Below are positions 50,507 to 60,926 of a stretch of DNA of 64,000 bases, one piece after another. Source of the DNA: Gp6-AA40 sp963772955 (GTDB lineage: Bacteria > Acidobacteriota > Vicinamibacteria > Vicinamibacterales > UBA2999); NCBI GenBank assembly GCA_963772955.1, contig CAVYZF010000021.1, positions 1 to 64,000 on the forward strand. The letters are read 5' to 3'. Position numbers and translations under genes: made by a program. The notes beneath the pieces are model-generated. The model was not told the origin of the DNA. It made no database searches and worked only from the letters and a program-made list of their open reading frames with translations. Every line of letters starts with the position of its first letter. The stretch's first letter is position 1.

Positions 50507-51517
50507 GAGCGTTTTTCATACCGCCGTAGAAACTCGATAGCCGCAGTGCTGGACGAAGTTCAGACATTCGCGTGGGGTGAAGAGCCCTAACGCGATCGCG
50601 ACGAGCTCGACGACCTGGTCGAAGTTGCGCGGTCGTGCGGCGCGGAGAAACGCTTTCAGCTTGGCGAATGCCGGTTCGATCGGATTGAAATCGGGACTGT
50701 AGGGGGGCAAGAACCGGAGGTGCGCGCCGACGCGTTCGATCGCGGCCTGCACCTCCGGCTGTTTGTGCATCGCCAAGTTGTCGAGGACGACGACGTCGCC
50801 GGGGTGGAGCGTCGGGGCGAGCACTTGTTCGACGTAGGCGAGAAACGAGGGATTGTCGATCGGGCCGTCGAAGACCGCGGGCGCGGTCAGGCCATCGACG
50901 CGGAGTCCCGCGATGACGGTATGCGTTTGCCAATGGCCGTACGGCGCGTAATCGCGCAGGCGCACGCCCCGGGGACTTCGACCATACCGGCGCAGGAGAT
51001 CCGTCGTGACGCCCGATTCATCGATGAAGACGTAGGCGCGCGCGTCGTGCAGGGGCTGGGTGTCTTGCCACCGGCGGCGATCGGCGGCGACGTCAGGACG
51101 GCGCTGCTCGTCGGCGTGTACGGTTTTTTTTAACCGTGAGGTCGAGACGATCAATCGTCCGCCAGAGCGTGCTGAGCGCGGCGCGCGTCGGTAAGGCCTG
51201 CTGCAACTCGGCCAGCGTCGCATCAGGCTGGACCGTGATCAAGAAGACCAGCCGCCTCTCCTCGTCGCTCGACAAGGCCCGGCCCCGAAACTTCGTTTGT
51301 CTGCGCGGATTGATCGATCCAGTCTCTCGTCGGCGCTGCAGCAAGCGATACACCCAGGCGACGCTCACGTCGAATCGCGCCGCGACCGCCGCCACTGCCA
51401 TCCCGCTATCGCACGCGTGAGCCACGCGTTTCCGAAGATCCATTGAGTACGCGGCCATAGCACCTCCGGACGGAAGAGGTACCATGACGCGCTTCTACGT
51501 ACAAGTACAAAACGCTC
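50507..51517 (-). mobile_element. IS630-family insertion sequence (1011 bp)
   Basis: The element is bounded by GAGCGTTTT at 50507 and AAAACGCTC ending at 51517, as terminal inverted repeats that extend imperfectly inwards (…GTAGAA on both sides). It is flanked by the TA target duplication (50505-50506 and 51518-51519) typical of IS630/Tc1. It contains a two-frame transposase. Precise removal repairs the DUF3303 gene. Confidence 0.92.
50516..51458 (-). CDS. IS630 transposase in two frames
   Basis: The first frame (51458 down to ~51125) begins MAAYSMDLRKRVAHACDSGM and carries two HTH segments. The second frame holds the DDE nuclease: AYVFIDESGV, VVLDNLAMHKQPE, LPPYSPDFNPIEPAFAKLK. They meet at a run of eight A on the coding strand (51124-51131). 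With seven A the protein would be one ~313-residue chain (TVKKTVHADEQRRPDV). The join may be frameshifted translation or a homopolymer miscount. Confidence 0.9.
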
Positions 51518-51679
51518 TAGCGGCGCGACTCTAAAACTCCGGAGGCAACGCGGTGAAGACGGAGTGGATTGACCGGTGTTCTGGCAAACGATTCAGCATT
51601 ACAACGAAGGGACATCACGGCGACCGGCGGACCGCACGCGTGGAAACATACGGCGACGTGTGGAGTGATTTTCGCGAAG

Positions 51680-54382
51680 CTATTTCTTGGCTTCGGGATC
51701 CCAGTTCTGCAGCAATGTGATCGGCGCGGCGACGGTGTCCAGTTCCGTGTTGATGAGAAAGCGCCCGTTGGGGGCGACGTCGTACTGTCGGCCCTGTGCC
51801 GCGTCCTCGCCGCCGCCGACGATGCGCGTGGGAAAGAGCACTATTGGCGCACCCGGTGCAAACGTGGCCCCGGTGACGGTGATCGGCGCCGCCATCATCG
51901 CGCCCGCTGGGTTGAGGTAATAGAGTTCCTTGCCGTCGGGCCGCCACACCGGATAGATGCCGCCCGCGGTGGACACTTGCCACTGCCCTCCAGCCGGTGT
52001 CGGGGGCGTGCCCGCCGTCGCGGGCGGGACAAAGGGCCGGACGTAGATCTCGTTCCGCCCCGACTCGTTCGACTCGTAGGCCACCCACCGCCCGTCCGGC
52101 GAAAACGCGCCATACCCCTCGCGGAACGGGGTCTTCAGGAACACCGACGGCGTACGATCGCCCACCATCGGCACGATCCAGAGGTCGAGGCTCGTCTGCG
52201 GGTCGATGCTGCGATACAGCAGGAAGCGGCCGTCTGCCGACCAGCTCTCGGGGGTCTTGACCTGGTCGGAGGCCACGAGCCGCTCCTCCACGCCCGCACC
52301 GCTGGCCAACTTCTGGTAGAGGTCATCTGCACCCGTCCTGTTCGATCGGAACACGATCCGGGTGCCGTCGGGCGACCACACCGGATTCGTGTCGGGCGCC
52401 ACATCGAATGTGAACCGGCTCGTGCTGGCGCCATCCAGCAACCAGAGGTCCCTGTTGCCCCGCACGCCACGGGTCACGATGACGCGACGGCCGTCGGGGG
52501 ATACGTTGGGATAGGCAAGCGTAGCGTCCAGATCACCGACAGTGCCCCGCGCCGCGCCAGACCGGTCGAGCCAGGTCAGTTGCCGCTGGCCACCCGTACC
52601 CGTCCGGTAGGCCACCAGCCCCGTCGCCGCCACAGAGACTGCGCTCTGATCCAGTGTATCGACCACCCCGTCGGCCACTGTCACCGGCTCGCCGTTGAGC
52701 GCGGCCTTCGCGCCATCCAGCCGCTGCGCCACGAGCGTACCCGCCCGCACCCACAGCAGCCACCCTTCTCCGCGAAACAGTCCGGCGCGCCCAGGCCCCT
52801 CGGGCAGATAGATCCCGGAGCTGCCGTCGGGCGTCAGCCGCGTCGGGGCGCTGCCGTCGAGCGTGCCGAGGTAAATCCCGGTCGCGTTCAGCGCGCCGAG
52901 TGCGGTAAACAGAAACCGGCGGCCGTCCGGCAGAAACTGCGGATAGAGGTGGGCTACCTGCCCCGGGCCGAAGGTTGTCAAAGCGGCCACCACGCCCCCA
53001 GTGGCGGACACGCGCATCAGGGTGCCTCTCGTAATTGGAGCAAAGACGAGGACGCCGTCCGCGTTCCACGTCGCGCCGCCACCGGAAGTGACCGGCGCGA
53101 GTGTTTGCGGCGCGCCGCCGCCGAGGTCGAGCCGCTTCAGCGCATTCCCGGCCATGAAGCCGACCGACCGGCCGTCGGGCGACCAGAAGGGATAGACCGC
53201 GCCCTCGGTGCCCTTCAGTGGCTGGGCCGTCGCTGTCGCCAGCGACCGCAGCCACAAGCGGGACACCCCGTCGCCCCGGGCGACGAAGACGATCTGTCGG
53301 CCGTCGGGTGAGAGCGCAAACATCGTCGGGTAGTCGGTGGCGGGTGTGACGATCTCAAGGCGCGTCTCTGGCGGCAATGGCGGTGGTGCCTCGCGCAGAT
53401 ACCGTACCGCGGGAATGGCGAGCGCGATGATCATCACCGTGGCGACGGCGAGTGCGGTCATCCCCACTGGCCGTCCGCGTGACGCCGTCGTGGCCATCGA
53501 TGTCGTCTGCGGACCCACCGTCTCGAACGCGCCCTCCAGCGCCAGACGCACGTCGCGGATGTCACCGGCGCGCTGCTTCGGTTCCTTCCGCAGGCACACG
53601 CGGAGCGCCTGACTGACGCGTGCGGGCACGGACGGCGGAAGCGCGTCGAAGTCCGGCTCCCTCTGCAAGATCTTCGAGAGCGTGATCGCCACGTCTTCGT
53701 CGCCGAACGCTCGCGTGCCCGTCAACATCTCGTAGAGCACCGCGCCGAACGCCCAGATGTCCGCGCGCTTGTCGACGGTCTTCCCGCGTGCCTGCTCCGG
53801 CGACATGTAGGCCGCCGTGCCGAGGATCATCCCCGCCTGCGTCATCGCGGGTGTGGTAATCGTCGGAGACTGCGACACGCTCGCCGGCATCGCGCCGGCC
53901 GGCTCCATCGCTTTCGCGAGACCGAAGTCGAGCACCTTCACCGTGCCGTCACTTCGCACCTTGATGTTCGCGGGCTTGAGATCGCGATGGATGATCCCCT
54001 GCTCATGCGCGGCTTCGAGCGCGTCCGCGATCTGCTTCGCGATCGGGAGCGCCTCATCGATTGGAACCGGGCCTTGTGCAATTCGGTCAGCGAGTGTCGG
54101 CCCCTCGACCAGTTCCATGACAAGCGCTTGCACTCCGTCTGCCTGCTCCAGGCCATAGACATGGGCGATGTTCGGATGATTGAGGGAGGCGAGGACTTGC
54201 GCTTCTCGCCGGAAACGAGCGAGGCGGCCAGGGTCAGACGCGAACAAATCCGGCAGCACCTTCAGGGCATCGTCGCGCTTGAGCGCTGTGTGCTGCGCTC
54301 GCCAGACCTTGCCCATGCCGCCCTCGCCGATCAGGGCAGTGATCTCATACGGGCCGAGGCGCGTACCGGGGGTCAATGACAC
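51680..54382 (-). CDS. Ser/Thr protein kinase with TolB-like beta-propeller
   Basis: The 900-residue protein has an N-terminal Hanks-type kinase (~12-275): GEGGMGKVW, DALKVLP (ATP Lys), HRDLKPANIK, DFGLAKAME and an APE-like segment MSPEQARG. One TM helix follows (~310-330, MTALAVATVMIIALAIPAV), then a periplasmic propeller of PD40/WD40-like units, each with SPDGRRI/VWSPDGT motifs. This fusion is a hallmark of Acidobacteriota. Substrates and ligands are unknown. Confidence 0.95.
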   Translation of the reverse strand: MSLTPGTRLGPYEITALIGEGGMGKVWRAQHTALKRDDALKVLPDLFASDPGRLARFRREAQVLASLNHPNIAHVYGLEQADGVQALVMELVEGPTLADRIAQGPVPIDEALPIAKQIADALEAAHEQGIIHRDLKPANIKVRSDGTVKVLDFGLAKAMEPAGAMPASVSQSPTITTPAMTQAGMILGTAAYMSPEQARGKTVDKRADIWAFGAVLYEMLTGTRAFGDEDVAITLSKILQREPDFDALPPSVPARVSQALRVCLRKEPKQRAGDIRDVRLALEGAFETVGPQTTSMATTASRGRPVGMTALAVATVMIIALAIPAVRYLREAPPPLPPETRLEIVTPATDYPTMFALSPDGRQIVFVARGDGVSRLWLRSLATATAQPLKGTEGAVYPFWSPDGRSVGFMAGNALKRLDLGGGAPQTLAPVTSGGGATWNADGVLVFAPITRGTLMRVSATGGVVAALTTFGPGQVAHLYPQFLPDGRRFLFTALGALNATGIYLGTLDGSAPTRLTPDGSSGIYLPEGPGRAGLFRGEGWLLWVRAGTLVAQRLDGAKAALNGEPVTVADGVVDTLDQSAVSVAATGLVAYRTGTGGQRQLTWLDRSGAARGTVGDLDATLAYPNVSPDGRRVIVTRGVRGNRDLWLLDGASTSRFTFDVAPDTNPVWSPDGTRIVFRSNRTGADDLYQKLASGAGVEERLVASDQVKTPESWSADGRFLLYRSIDPQTSLDLWIVPMVGDRTPSVFLKTPFREGYGAFSPDGRWVAYESNESGRNEIYVRPFVPPATAGTPPTPAGGQWQVSTAGGIYPVWRPDGKELYYLNPAGAMMAAPITVTGATFAPGAPIVLFPTRIVGGGEDAAQGRQYDVAPNGRFLINTELDTVAAPITLLQNWDPEAKK

Positions 54383-54617
54383 GGCGATCGCTCGAAACCG
54401 CGGTGATTATACGGGGTTGCGGTGAATCAACGGGATAGGTGATGAGCAACGGCGCAGGGTTTTAGCAACGGCCTTGCGCGACGCGCACCCGTCCGCTGTT
54501 CGCGTGTGCCTCCAACGCGCAACGCACGCGAGGGCAGTTTCAGCGGTCGTTAGCTCCTATCCCTTCGCGCCATTGACAGGCCAGGGGTCCGGGTCCTAGA
54601 GTCCGCTCGATACGCTT

Positions 54618-55232
54618 ATGGATCCCGTTACACGCCGCAACTTCATCAAGAGCGTCATCGCGGCTGGCGCGACCGCCTCGTCCGTCGGCTACCTGTTCCG
54701 CGGGCCGAATGCGGTCATCGGCCAGTCGTCGGCGCCAGGAGCCGTCGAGCGTCTCATCACGCTGAACGTTAACGGTCGGATGCGCCGCGTCGACGTCCTC
54801 AAGCAGGAAACGCTGGCGATGACGCTGCGCTACAAGCTAGGGCTGACGGGAACGAAGCTGGGATGCGATCGCGCCGAGTGCGGCGCGTGCACGGTGCTCA
54901 TCGATGACGTGCCGCACTATTCGTGCTCGATCCTGACGCACACCATGCGGTCGCGAGCGGTCGTGTCGATTGAAGGACTCGAGAACCCGGCGACCGGAGA
55001 GCTGCACCCGATGCAGCGCGGCGTCGTTGAAGAGCAGGGATTCCAGTGCGCGTTCTGCATGCCCGGATTCATCATGTCAGCCATCGGCTTCCTCAAAGTG
55101 AATCCGAATCCCACGCGGCAGGAACTGGCGCACGGCGTCTCGGGCAACCTGTGCCGCTGCCAGGACTACGACAAGATTCTCACCGCGCTGACGAAGGGAG
55201 CTGAGAACATGCGGGGAGCCTCCAATGCCTGA
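54618..55232 (+). CDS. Tat-exported 2Fe-2S subunit of a molybdenum hydroxylase
   Basis: The 204-residue protein has a twin-arginine signal (TRRNFIKSVIAAGATASSVG). The plant-type 2Fe-2S domain is CDRAECGACTVLIDDVPHYSC. The second, all-helical 2Fe-2S domain has CAFCMPGFIM and LCRCQDYDKI. It passes electrons from the molybdopterin subunit in IorA/XdhC-like enzymes. No FAD subunit gene is adjacent, so electrons probably go to a cytochrome or other acceptor. It overlaps the next gene by 8 nt. Confidence 0.95.
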   Translation: MDPVTRRNFIKSVIAAGATASSVGYLFRGPNAVIGQSSAPGAVERLITLNVNGRMRRVDVLKQETLAMTLRYKLGLTGTKLGCDRAECGACTVLIDDVPHYSCSILTHTMRSRAVVSIEGLENPATGELHPMQRGVVEEQGFQCAFCMPGFIMSAIGFLKVNPNPTRQELAHGVSGNLCRCQDYDKILTALTKGAENMRGASNA

Positions 55233-57680
55233 CGGCAAGCTCGTCGGCAGCAATTACATTCCGCCCGATCACATCGCCAAGGTGACCGGGCGCGCGAAGT
55301 ACGCCGAGGACTTCCGCGCCGACGGCATGCTCTTCACCAAGCTGCTGCTCAGCCCCATGCCGCACGCGCGCGTGCTCAACATCGACAAGGAAGGCGCGCT
55401 CGCACTGCCCGGCGTGAAGGCCATTCTCACCGCCGACGATCTGCCGGATCTGAACGGCGCCGAGAAGGCGTTGACCAACGAGCCCCTCTACGCCGGCGAA
55501 CCGATCCTCGCGATCGCGGCCGTCGATGAAGCATCGGCAGCGGCGGCGATCGAAGCGATCCAGGTCGATCTCGAACCGCTTCCGTGGGTGATCGATCCGC
55601 TCGACAGCCTTCGTCCCGGCGGACCGAACGCGCGCCGCAACGGCAACGTCTGGGCCGCGCCGCAGCCGCCAGTTCCTGGAGCGCCGCCTGCGCCGCCGCC
55701 GGTGGACACGGTGAAGTGGACCGAACAGGACTTCGCCGACGACGAAGGTGAGGGCGGTCGGTTGCCGATGGGGCGCACGCTCGAGGAATGGTCGTTCGGC
55801 GATCTCGAGGGTGGCTTCACGAAGGCCGACCTCGTCCTCGACGAGACCTTCGTCGTGCAGTCCACGGGCCACCACCCGATGGAAACGCGCAGCGCAATGG
55901 CCTACTGGCAGAACGGGAAGCTGTATCTGCATGCGTCCACGCAGAGCGTCGCAGCAACGGTGGCGGGTATCGCCCGCTGGTGCGGCATCACACCCGCGGA
56001 CGTCGTCCTGATCTGCGAGTTCACAGGCGGCGGATTCGGTAGCAAGGGCGCGGGAGCGGTCTCGAGTGCGATTCCCGCGATGCTCTCGAAGAAGGCCAAT
56101 GCGCCGGTGATGATGCGCATCAGCCGCGAGGAAGAGAGCTACATCGGCCGCGCGCGCACGAACATGTCGGGCCGCGCCCGCGTGGGCTTCACCAGGGACG
56201 GCAAGATCACGGCGCTGGATCTATTCCTCGTCCAAGACTCAGGTGCCTATGGACCGATGGGCGATCATCGATCCTGCGGCAACGCGGCGTCGTTGATCTA
56301 TCAGCCGGGCGCGATGCGCTGGCGAGCCATCAACGTCATCACCAACACGCCGCCGAGGACGCAGCAGCGCTCGCCAGGCCCGATGCAGGCCGACGGCATC
56401 ATGGAGGGCATCGTTACCAAGGCCGCCAAGCAGCTCGGCCTCGACCAGGTTGCGATCCGTCGCCTCAACGCGCCCGAAGGCAAGGCGATCTACGGGCCGC
56501 CGAATCCGAACGGCACTCGCTTGCACACCACCAGCGCCTTCGTGAAGGAAGCGCTCGATCGGGGTGTCGAGGTGTTCGATTGGGAAGACACGCAAGACGC
56601 GCAGCGGACAGCGACGCGGTCCGAAGGTTCGCGGCATCGGCGTGGCGGTCGGTCCACACGGTGCCGGACTCGGTCGGCTTCGACTCGATCATGACGATTC
56701 GTCCCGACGGCAGGCTGTACGTGCAGTCGGGCGTCGGCAACCTCGGCACGCATTCTGTCTTCGACCTCGCGCGCGCGGCCGCTGACGTGCTGGCGATGCC
56801 CTGGGAGAAGGTCGAAGTCATCTGGGGCAACACCGGCAAGCATCTGCCCAACACCTGCCTCTCGGTCGGCAGCCAGACGACGCACGCGATGACACGTGCC
56901 AATCACGCGGGCGCGATGGACGCGAAGCGAAAGCTGCAGGAAATCGCCGCGATGGATCTCGGCGGCTCGCCGGACGACTACGACATCGGCAACGAGCGCG
57001 TGTTCCGTCGCGGCAACGCTGGTCGCGGACTGAGTTACGCGCAGGCCGCGAAGCGCGCGATTGAACTTGGCGGACGCTTCGACGGTCACGTCGTACCGGA
57101 CGAGATCCACCAGATCACGAAGACGTCAGCCGCCGGACTCGTCGGTCTTGGACTGATGGGCGTGGCGAAGGACACGTATCCGCGCGATGGCAACACCTTC
57201 TCGTTCGTCGTTGGCTTCGCTGAAGTCGAGGTGGACGTCGAGACCGGGAAGGTGACGCTCGTCGACTATCTCTCCGTCGGCGACGTCGGGACGATCGTCA
57301 ACCCGCGCAGCCTGATGGCACAGCTCAATGGCGGCAGTTGTCTCGGCATCGCGCACGCGCTCTGCCAGAAGTGGGTGATCGATCCGCAGTACGGCGTCAC
57401 GCTCGCGCGGCGGTTCCACTACAACAAGCCGCTGACGATACTCGACATCCCCAATCGCCTGCAGGCGACGGCGCTCGATCTGCCGGATCCGGAGACGCCG
57501 GTCGGCGCGCGCGGCGTTGGTGAGCCTCCGGTCGGTGCCGGGTACGGTGCGGTGCTGAACGCGATCGCCGACGCGATCGGCGTCGATGCATTCCGTCGCG
57601 CGCCTGTGACCGCGGACATCGTGCTCATGTCGCTAGAGCACGGGCGACGGATGCACGAGCCTTTACGAGCACATCTGTAA
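55225..57680 (+). pseudogene. Molybdopterin-binding subunit (IorB/XdhB-like), two frameshifts
   Basis: The catalytic subunit of a xanthine dehydrogenase/isoquinoline oxidoreductase-type enzyme is visible over three frames. 55225 to ~56590 has CEFTGGGFGSKGAG and RTQQRSPGPMQADG. A short piece ~56590-56665 reads RSGQRRGPKVRGIGVAVGPH. From ~56665 to 57680 comes SVGFDSIMTIRPDG, and GVGEPPVGAGYGAVLNAI with the catalytic Glu. Two 1-nt insertions about 70 nt apart would account for it; corrected length is ~817 residues. Export is probably with the Tat-tagged partner, since this subunit has no leader. Confidence 0.9.
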
Positions 57681-57768
57681 TTCAAAATGCAAAAGGCAAA
57701 ATGCAAGGCAAGGGAACTGCTCCTTTTTGCAGTTTGAATTTTGCATTTTGCATTACGAGAGATCCGAC
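57681..57768. repeat. AT-rich imperfect palindrome of TGCAAAA units
   Basis: Repeated CAAAATGCAAAA-type units on the left half are answered by TTTTGCATTTTGCA on the right half, forming a long hairpin in the 88-nt gap between two convergent genes. Its composition is far from the surrounding GC content. It likely acts as a bidirectional terminator or is a small dispersed repeat. Confidence 0.65.
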
Positions 57769-58412
57769 TATTTCTTGCCGATAGTGACGTAGCGCTCGAA
57801 GCGCGCGACTTCCTCTTTGCTGACGTATTTCCCGATCTCACGCCTGAAACGTTCGATGCCGTCGTAGGGGCGGTATTCCTTGAACTCGTGCAACATCCGG
57901 TTCCCCATACCCGGGATGGTCAGGATGTCGGCGTCGCTCGCGGTATTCAGATCGATGGGCACGAACACGTACTGTTCCAATCGCGCCAGCTCCGCATCGT
58001 CCACGTACTTGTCGATCTCACGATGAAAGACGGCGAGCGCGGCGTAGGGACGGTACTCCTCGAACTCGTGAAGCATGCGATTGCCGACGCCGGGGATGAG
58101 CAGGATCTCCTCCTTCGACGCCGTGTTCAGGTTGACGTGAACAAAGACTCGCGCGTAGAGCGCGGTGATCTGCTCACGCGTCAGCCCGGCGGCGGTCAGC
58201 GCCTGGTCGAGTGCCGTCACCGACAAGAACGGTCGTTTGGCAACGATGCCTTTGGCGCTCGCCGGCGTCATGCCGGGAAGCCTGGCCAGGTCGGCTTCGC
58301 CAATCGTGTTCGCATCGACGACGGTCACGGACTTGCCTACCTGCGCGTGTGCCATGCCCGCACTCGCGAGCAATGCGACACCGAACCATCCGATCAGCAG
58401 TACGCGGTTCAT
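57768..58412 (-). CDS. Secreted triple helix-hairpin-helix protein (ComEA-like)
   Basis: The 214-residue protein has a signal peptide (VLLIGWFGVALLASAGMAHA) and three helix-hairpin-helix modules: NTIGEADLARLPGMTPASAK, LNTASKEEILLIPGVGNRML and LNTASDADILTIPGMGNRML. Modules two and three are near duplicates, each followed by HEF(E/K)EYRPY. ComEA-type HhH proteins bind DNA in the periplasm, but three modules without a typical anchor are unusual. Confidence 0.82.
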   Translation of the reverse strand: MNRVLLIGWFGVALLASAGMAHAQVGKSVTVVDANTIGEADLARLPGMTPASAKGIVAKRPFLSVTALDQALTAAGLTREQITALYARVFVHVNLNTASKEEILLIPGVGNRMLHEFEEYRPYAALAVFHREIDKYVDDAELARLEQYVFVPIDLNTASDADILTIPGMGNRMLHEFKEYRPYDGIERFRREIGKYVSKEEVARFERYVTIGKK

Positions 58413-58414
58413 GT

Positions 58415-58894
58415 TTATGCCTCCTCAGCATGTTCCGGCGCGTGGCGGCGCAGGAGCGGGTGGCGATATGTCGATGCCAGCCCGATGACCCCGAGCAACG
58501 ACATCGAGCCTGGTGCCAGCACCGGTGTCGCACCGGTCAGCGTCTTCGACACGAGTTCGACTCCGGAGAGTGCCGGGTGCATTTCAAGCTCGAACTCAGT
58601 ATTACCCTGATAGTGAAGCCCAACCCCGAGGATTCCGCTACCCAGAAACAAAATCATCAGCGCCTGCAACACCCTGAACCCTGCTGCCGTCGGTACCGCG
58701 AGCAGCACGACGCCAGCAAGCACACCCGTCGCGAGCAGAACGAGGGGTACGAACTGGGTGGCGGACTCGTCGTGACCCAGGAGCAGAAGTTCTCCCATCG
58801 TGCCGCCTGCGCCAAGCAGGAGCGTCCACAGCAGGAGCGACCTGAGTCTGGAAAGGACGAGCGGTTCGCTTCGGTGGTTGGCGTGCCGGATCAT
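58415..58894 (-). CDS. Membrane protein of unknown function
   Basis: The ~159-residue protein starts MIRHANHRSEPLVLSRLRSL. It has four hydrophobic helices (LLLWTLLLGAGGTMGELLLL, QFVPLVLLATGVLAGVVLLA, VLQALMILFLGSGILGVGLH, APGSMSLLGVIGLA) and an acidic loop. The next gene, encoding the HhH protein, begins 2 nt after its stop, so they form one unit. I do not recognise a family. Confidence 0.7.
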   Translation of the reverse strand: MIRHANHRSEPLVLSRLRSLLLWTLLLGAGGTMGELLLLGHDESATQFVPLVLLATGVLAGVVLLAVPTAAGFRVLQALMILFLGSGILGVGLHYQGNTEFELEMHPALSGVELVSKTLTGATPVLAPGSMSLLGVIGLASTYRHPLLRRHAPEHAEEA

Positions 58895-58927
58895 GGTCTG
58901 TAAGCCGATCACGTTAGCATAAGCAGC

Positions 58928-60389
58928 GTGGTCCCTCGCGTCCGCTTCGCGCCGTCCCCGACCGGCTATCTCCATGTCGGCGGTGCTCGCACTGCCCTCT
59001 TCAACTGGCTCTACGCTCGCCGTCTCAGCGGCACGTTCGTGCTACGCATCGAGGACACCGACATCGAGCGATCGTCGCAGGACATGGTCACCGGCATTCT
59101 CGACGGACTACGGTGGCTTGGGCTGACGTGGGACGAGGGACCTGAGGCCGGAGGGCCGCATGCGCCGTACTTCCAGTCGGAGCGGCTCGAGCGGTATCGC
59201 GCGGCGGCTGATCGTCTGTTGAAGGACGGGCACGCCTACTCCTGTTACTGCACTCCGGAGCGGCTGCGCGAGGAACGCGAGCGGGCGGACGCTCGCGGTG
59301 AAGCGTGGCAATACGATCGCGCGTGCCTGAGTCTGTCCGCCGATCGCATCAGCGCGCTCGACGCCGCCGGCGCCGCCAGGGCAATCCGGTTCAAGGTGCC
59401 TGTGTCAGGTGCGGCATTCGACGATGCGGTGCACGGGCTGATTTCGTTCGATGGCGCGAGCATCGAAGACTTCGTGATCCTGAGGTCCGACTCGTATCCA
59501 ACCTATCACCTCTCGGTTGTCGTTGACGACACGGATATGGGCATCACGGACGTGATTCGCGGCGACGATCACATCTCCAACACACCGAAACACGTGCTGC
59601 TGTTCCAGGCGCTCGGGGCGTCAGTGCCTCGCTTCGCGCACGTGCCGCTCATCCTCGGCGCGGACAAGAAACGATTGAGCAAGCGGCATGGCGCGACGTC
59701 GGTGATGGAGTATCAGCGGCAGGGTTATCTCGCTCCGGCCGTCGTCAACTTCCTCGCGTTGCTCGGATGGTCGCCGGGCGACGATCGCGAGCTGATGACC
59801 ACACAGGAATTGATCGACAGCTTCGCGCTCGAAGGCATCAGCGGCGGGAACGCCGTCTTCAACACCGAGAAGCTCGATTGGATGAACGGGCAGTACATCG
59901 CGAAGATGTCGATCGAGGATCTCGCTGCAGCCGTACAGCCGTTTTTCGCCGATGCGGGTCTTGGAACGCCTGCGCTGATCAGCGACACGCGCGCATTTCA
60001 TCGATTGCTCGAATTGCTTCGACCCCGCGCGAAACGTCTGACGGAGTTCGTCGACCAGGCGCGGCCACTGCTCACCGACGAGGTCGTGTACCGAGCAGGA
60101 GGCCGTGGACACGCATCTGTCGTCAGCTGACCTCGCGGGTCACATCACAGCGCTCGTTGATGCGCTCGCTGCAGTGATGCCGTACGACGAGGCGCAGGTT
60201 GAAGCGGCCGTCCGCGGCACGGCGTCAGCGCGCGGGATCAAGGCGGGCGCGCTGATTCATGCGACGCGCGTCGCCGTCACGGGACGGACACAAAGTCCGG
60301 GGCTTTTCGAAGTATTGACGTGGCTGGGCCGCGAGCGCACACACGCTCGCCTGTCGCGGCTTCTCGATTTCCTGTCAACGCGCGTCTGA
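58928..60389 (+). CDS. gltX: Glutamyl-tRNA synthetase with a 1-nt frameshift
   Basis: It starts GTG (MVPRVRFAPSPTGYLHVGGA). The class I signatures are PSPTGYLHVGG (HIGH-type) and KKRLSKRHG (KMSKS-type); anticodon-binding helices follow. The frame breaks after DEVVY at 60091. Deleting one C there gives EQEAVDTHLSSADLAGH and continues to RERTHARLSRLLDFL at 60389, the normal C-terminus (~486 residues). The enzyme is normally essential, so a sequencing error is the best explanation. Its 3' end overlaps the convergent nadR-like gene by 15 nt. Confidence 0.95.
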
Positions 60390-60926
60390 CTGCTCGAGAA
60401 TCTCGTCGATCCTCTTCACCGCGGCCGCGAAGCGTGTCTCATGCGGCCCTGACACGACGATCATCGGCACCGGCCCCTTCGACAGTTCCTCGATGAATCG
60501 TCGCTGCATCCATTCACGGAACGACTCACCGTCCCGGATGGCGTCTCCTTCGAATGGGATGCTCGCGTCGGTCACGACGTAGAGGTCGTAGCGGCGCTGG
60601 CCGGCGATTGCACGCACCGGGTCGGACGACGATCCCATGTAGCGCTCGTGCCAGATTGCGGTGGCGAACGGATCGGTATCGCAGATCAACACGCCGTTCG
60701 CCAACGACGCGAGCGCGTCCTCCATCCGCGCCTGCTCGATCGCAATGAACGTGAACTCGTCGCTGCGCCAGGGTCGACCGACAGGCTGCCGCCCCTCTGA
60801 ATAGGTCCGCCCGTATTCAGGCACCCACGTCGTGCGATAGTGCTCGGCGAGCGCGCGGGCGAGCGTGGTGGTTCCACTCGATTCAGATCCGATGACGACC
60901 ACGCGCGTGACCGGCGCCGCGTTCAT
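60375..60926 (-). CDS. NadR-like ribosylnicotinamide kinase
   Basis: The ~183-residue ATPase has a P-loop VVVIGSESSGTTTLARALAE, followed by WVPEYGRTYSEG, ICDTDPFATAIWHERYMG and a Lid-like Arg segment. This matches the C-terminal kinase domain of NadR, which phosphorylates nicotinamide riboside. Its start MNAAPVTR overlaps the pnuC stop (ATGA), which supports an NAD-salvage role. Confidence 0.88.
   Translation of the reverse strand: MNAAPVTRVVVIGSESSGTTTLARALAEHYRTTWVPEYGRTYSEGRQPVGRPWRSDEFTFIAIEQARMEDALASLANGVLICDTDPFATAIWHERYMGSSSDPVRAIAGQRRYDLYVVTDASIPFEGDAIRDGESFREWMQRRFIEELSKGPVPMIVVSGPHETRFAAAVKRIDEILEQSDAR

Noticed and set aside
51569..53311. 580-codon rightward ORF opposite the Ser/Thr kinase
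   Set aside because: Antisense shadow of the propeller-coding region; Arg/Pro/His-rich translation lacks any family motif.
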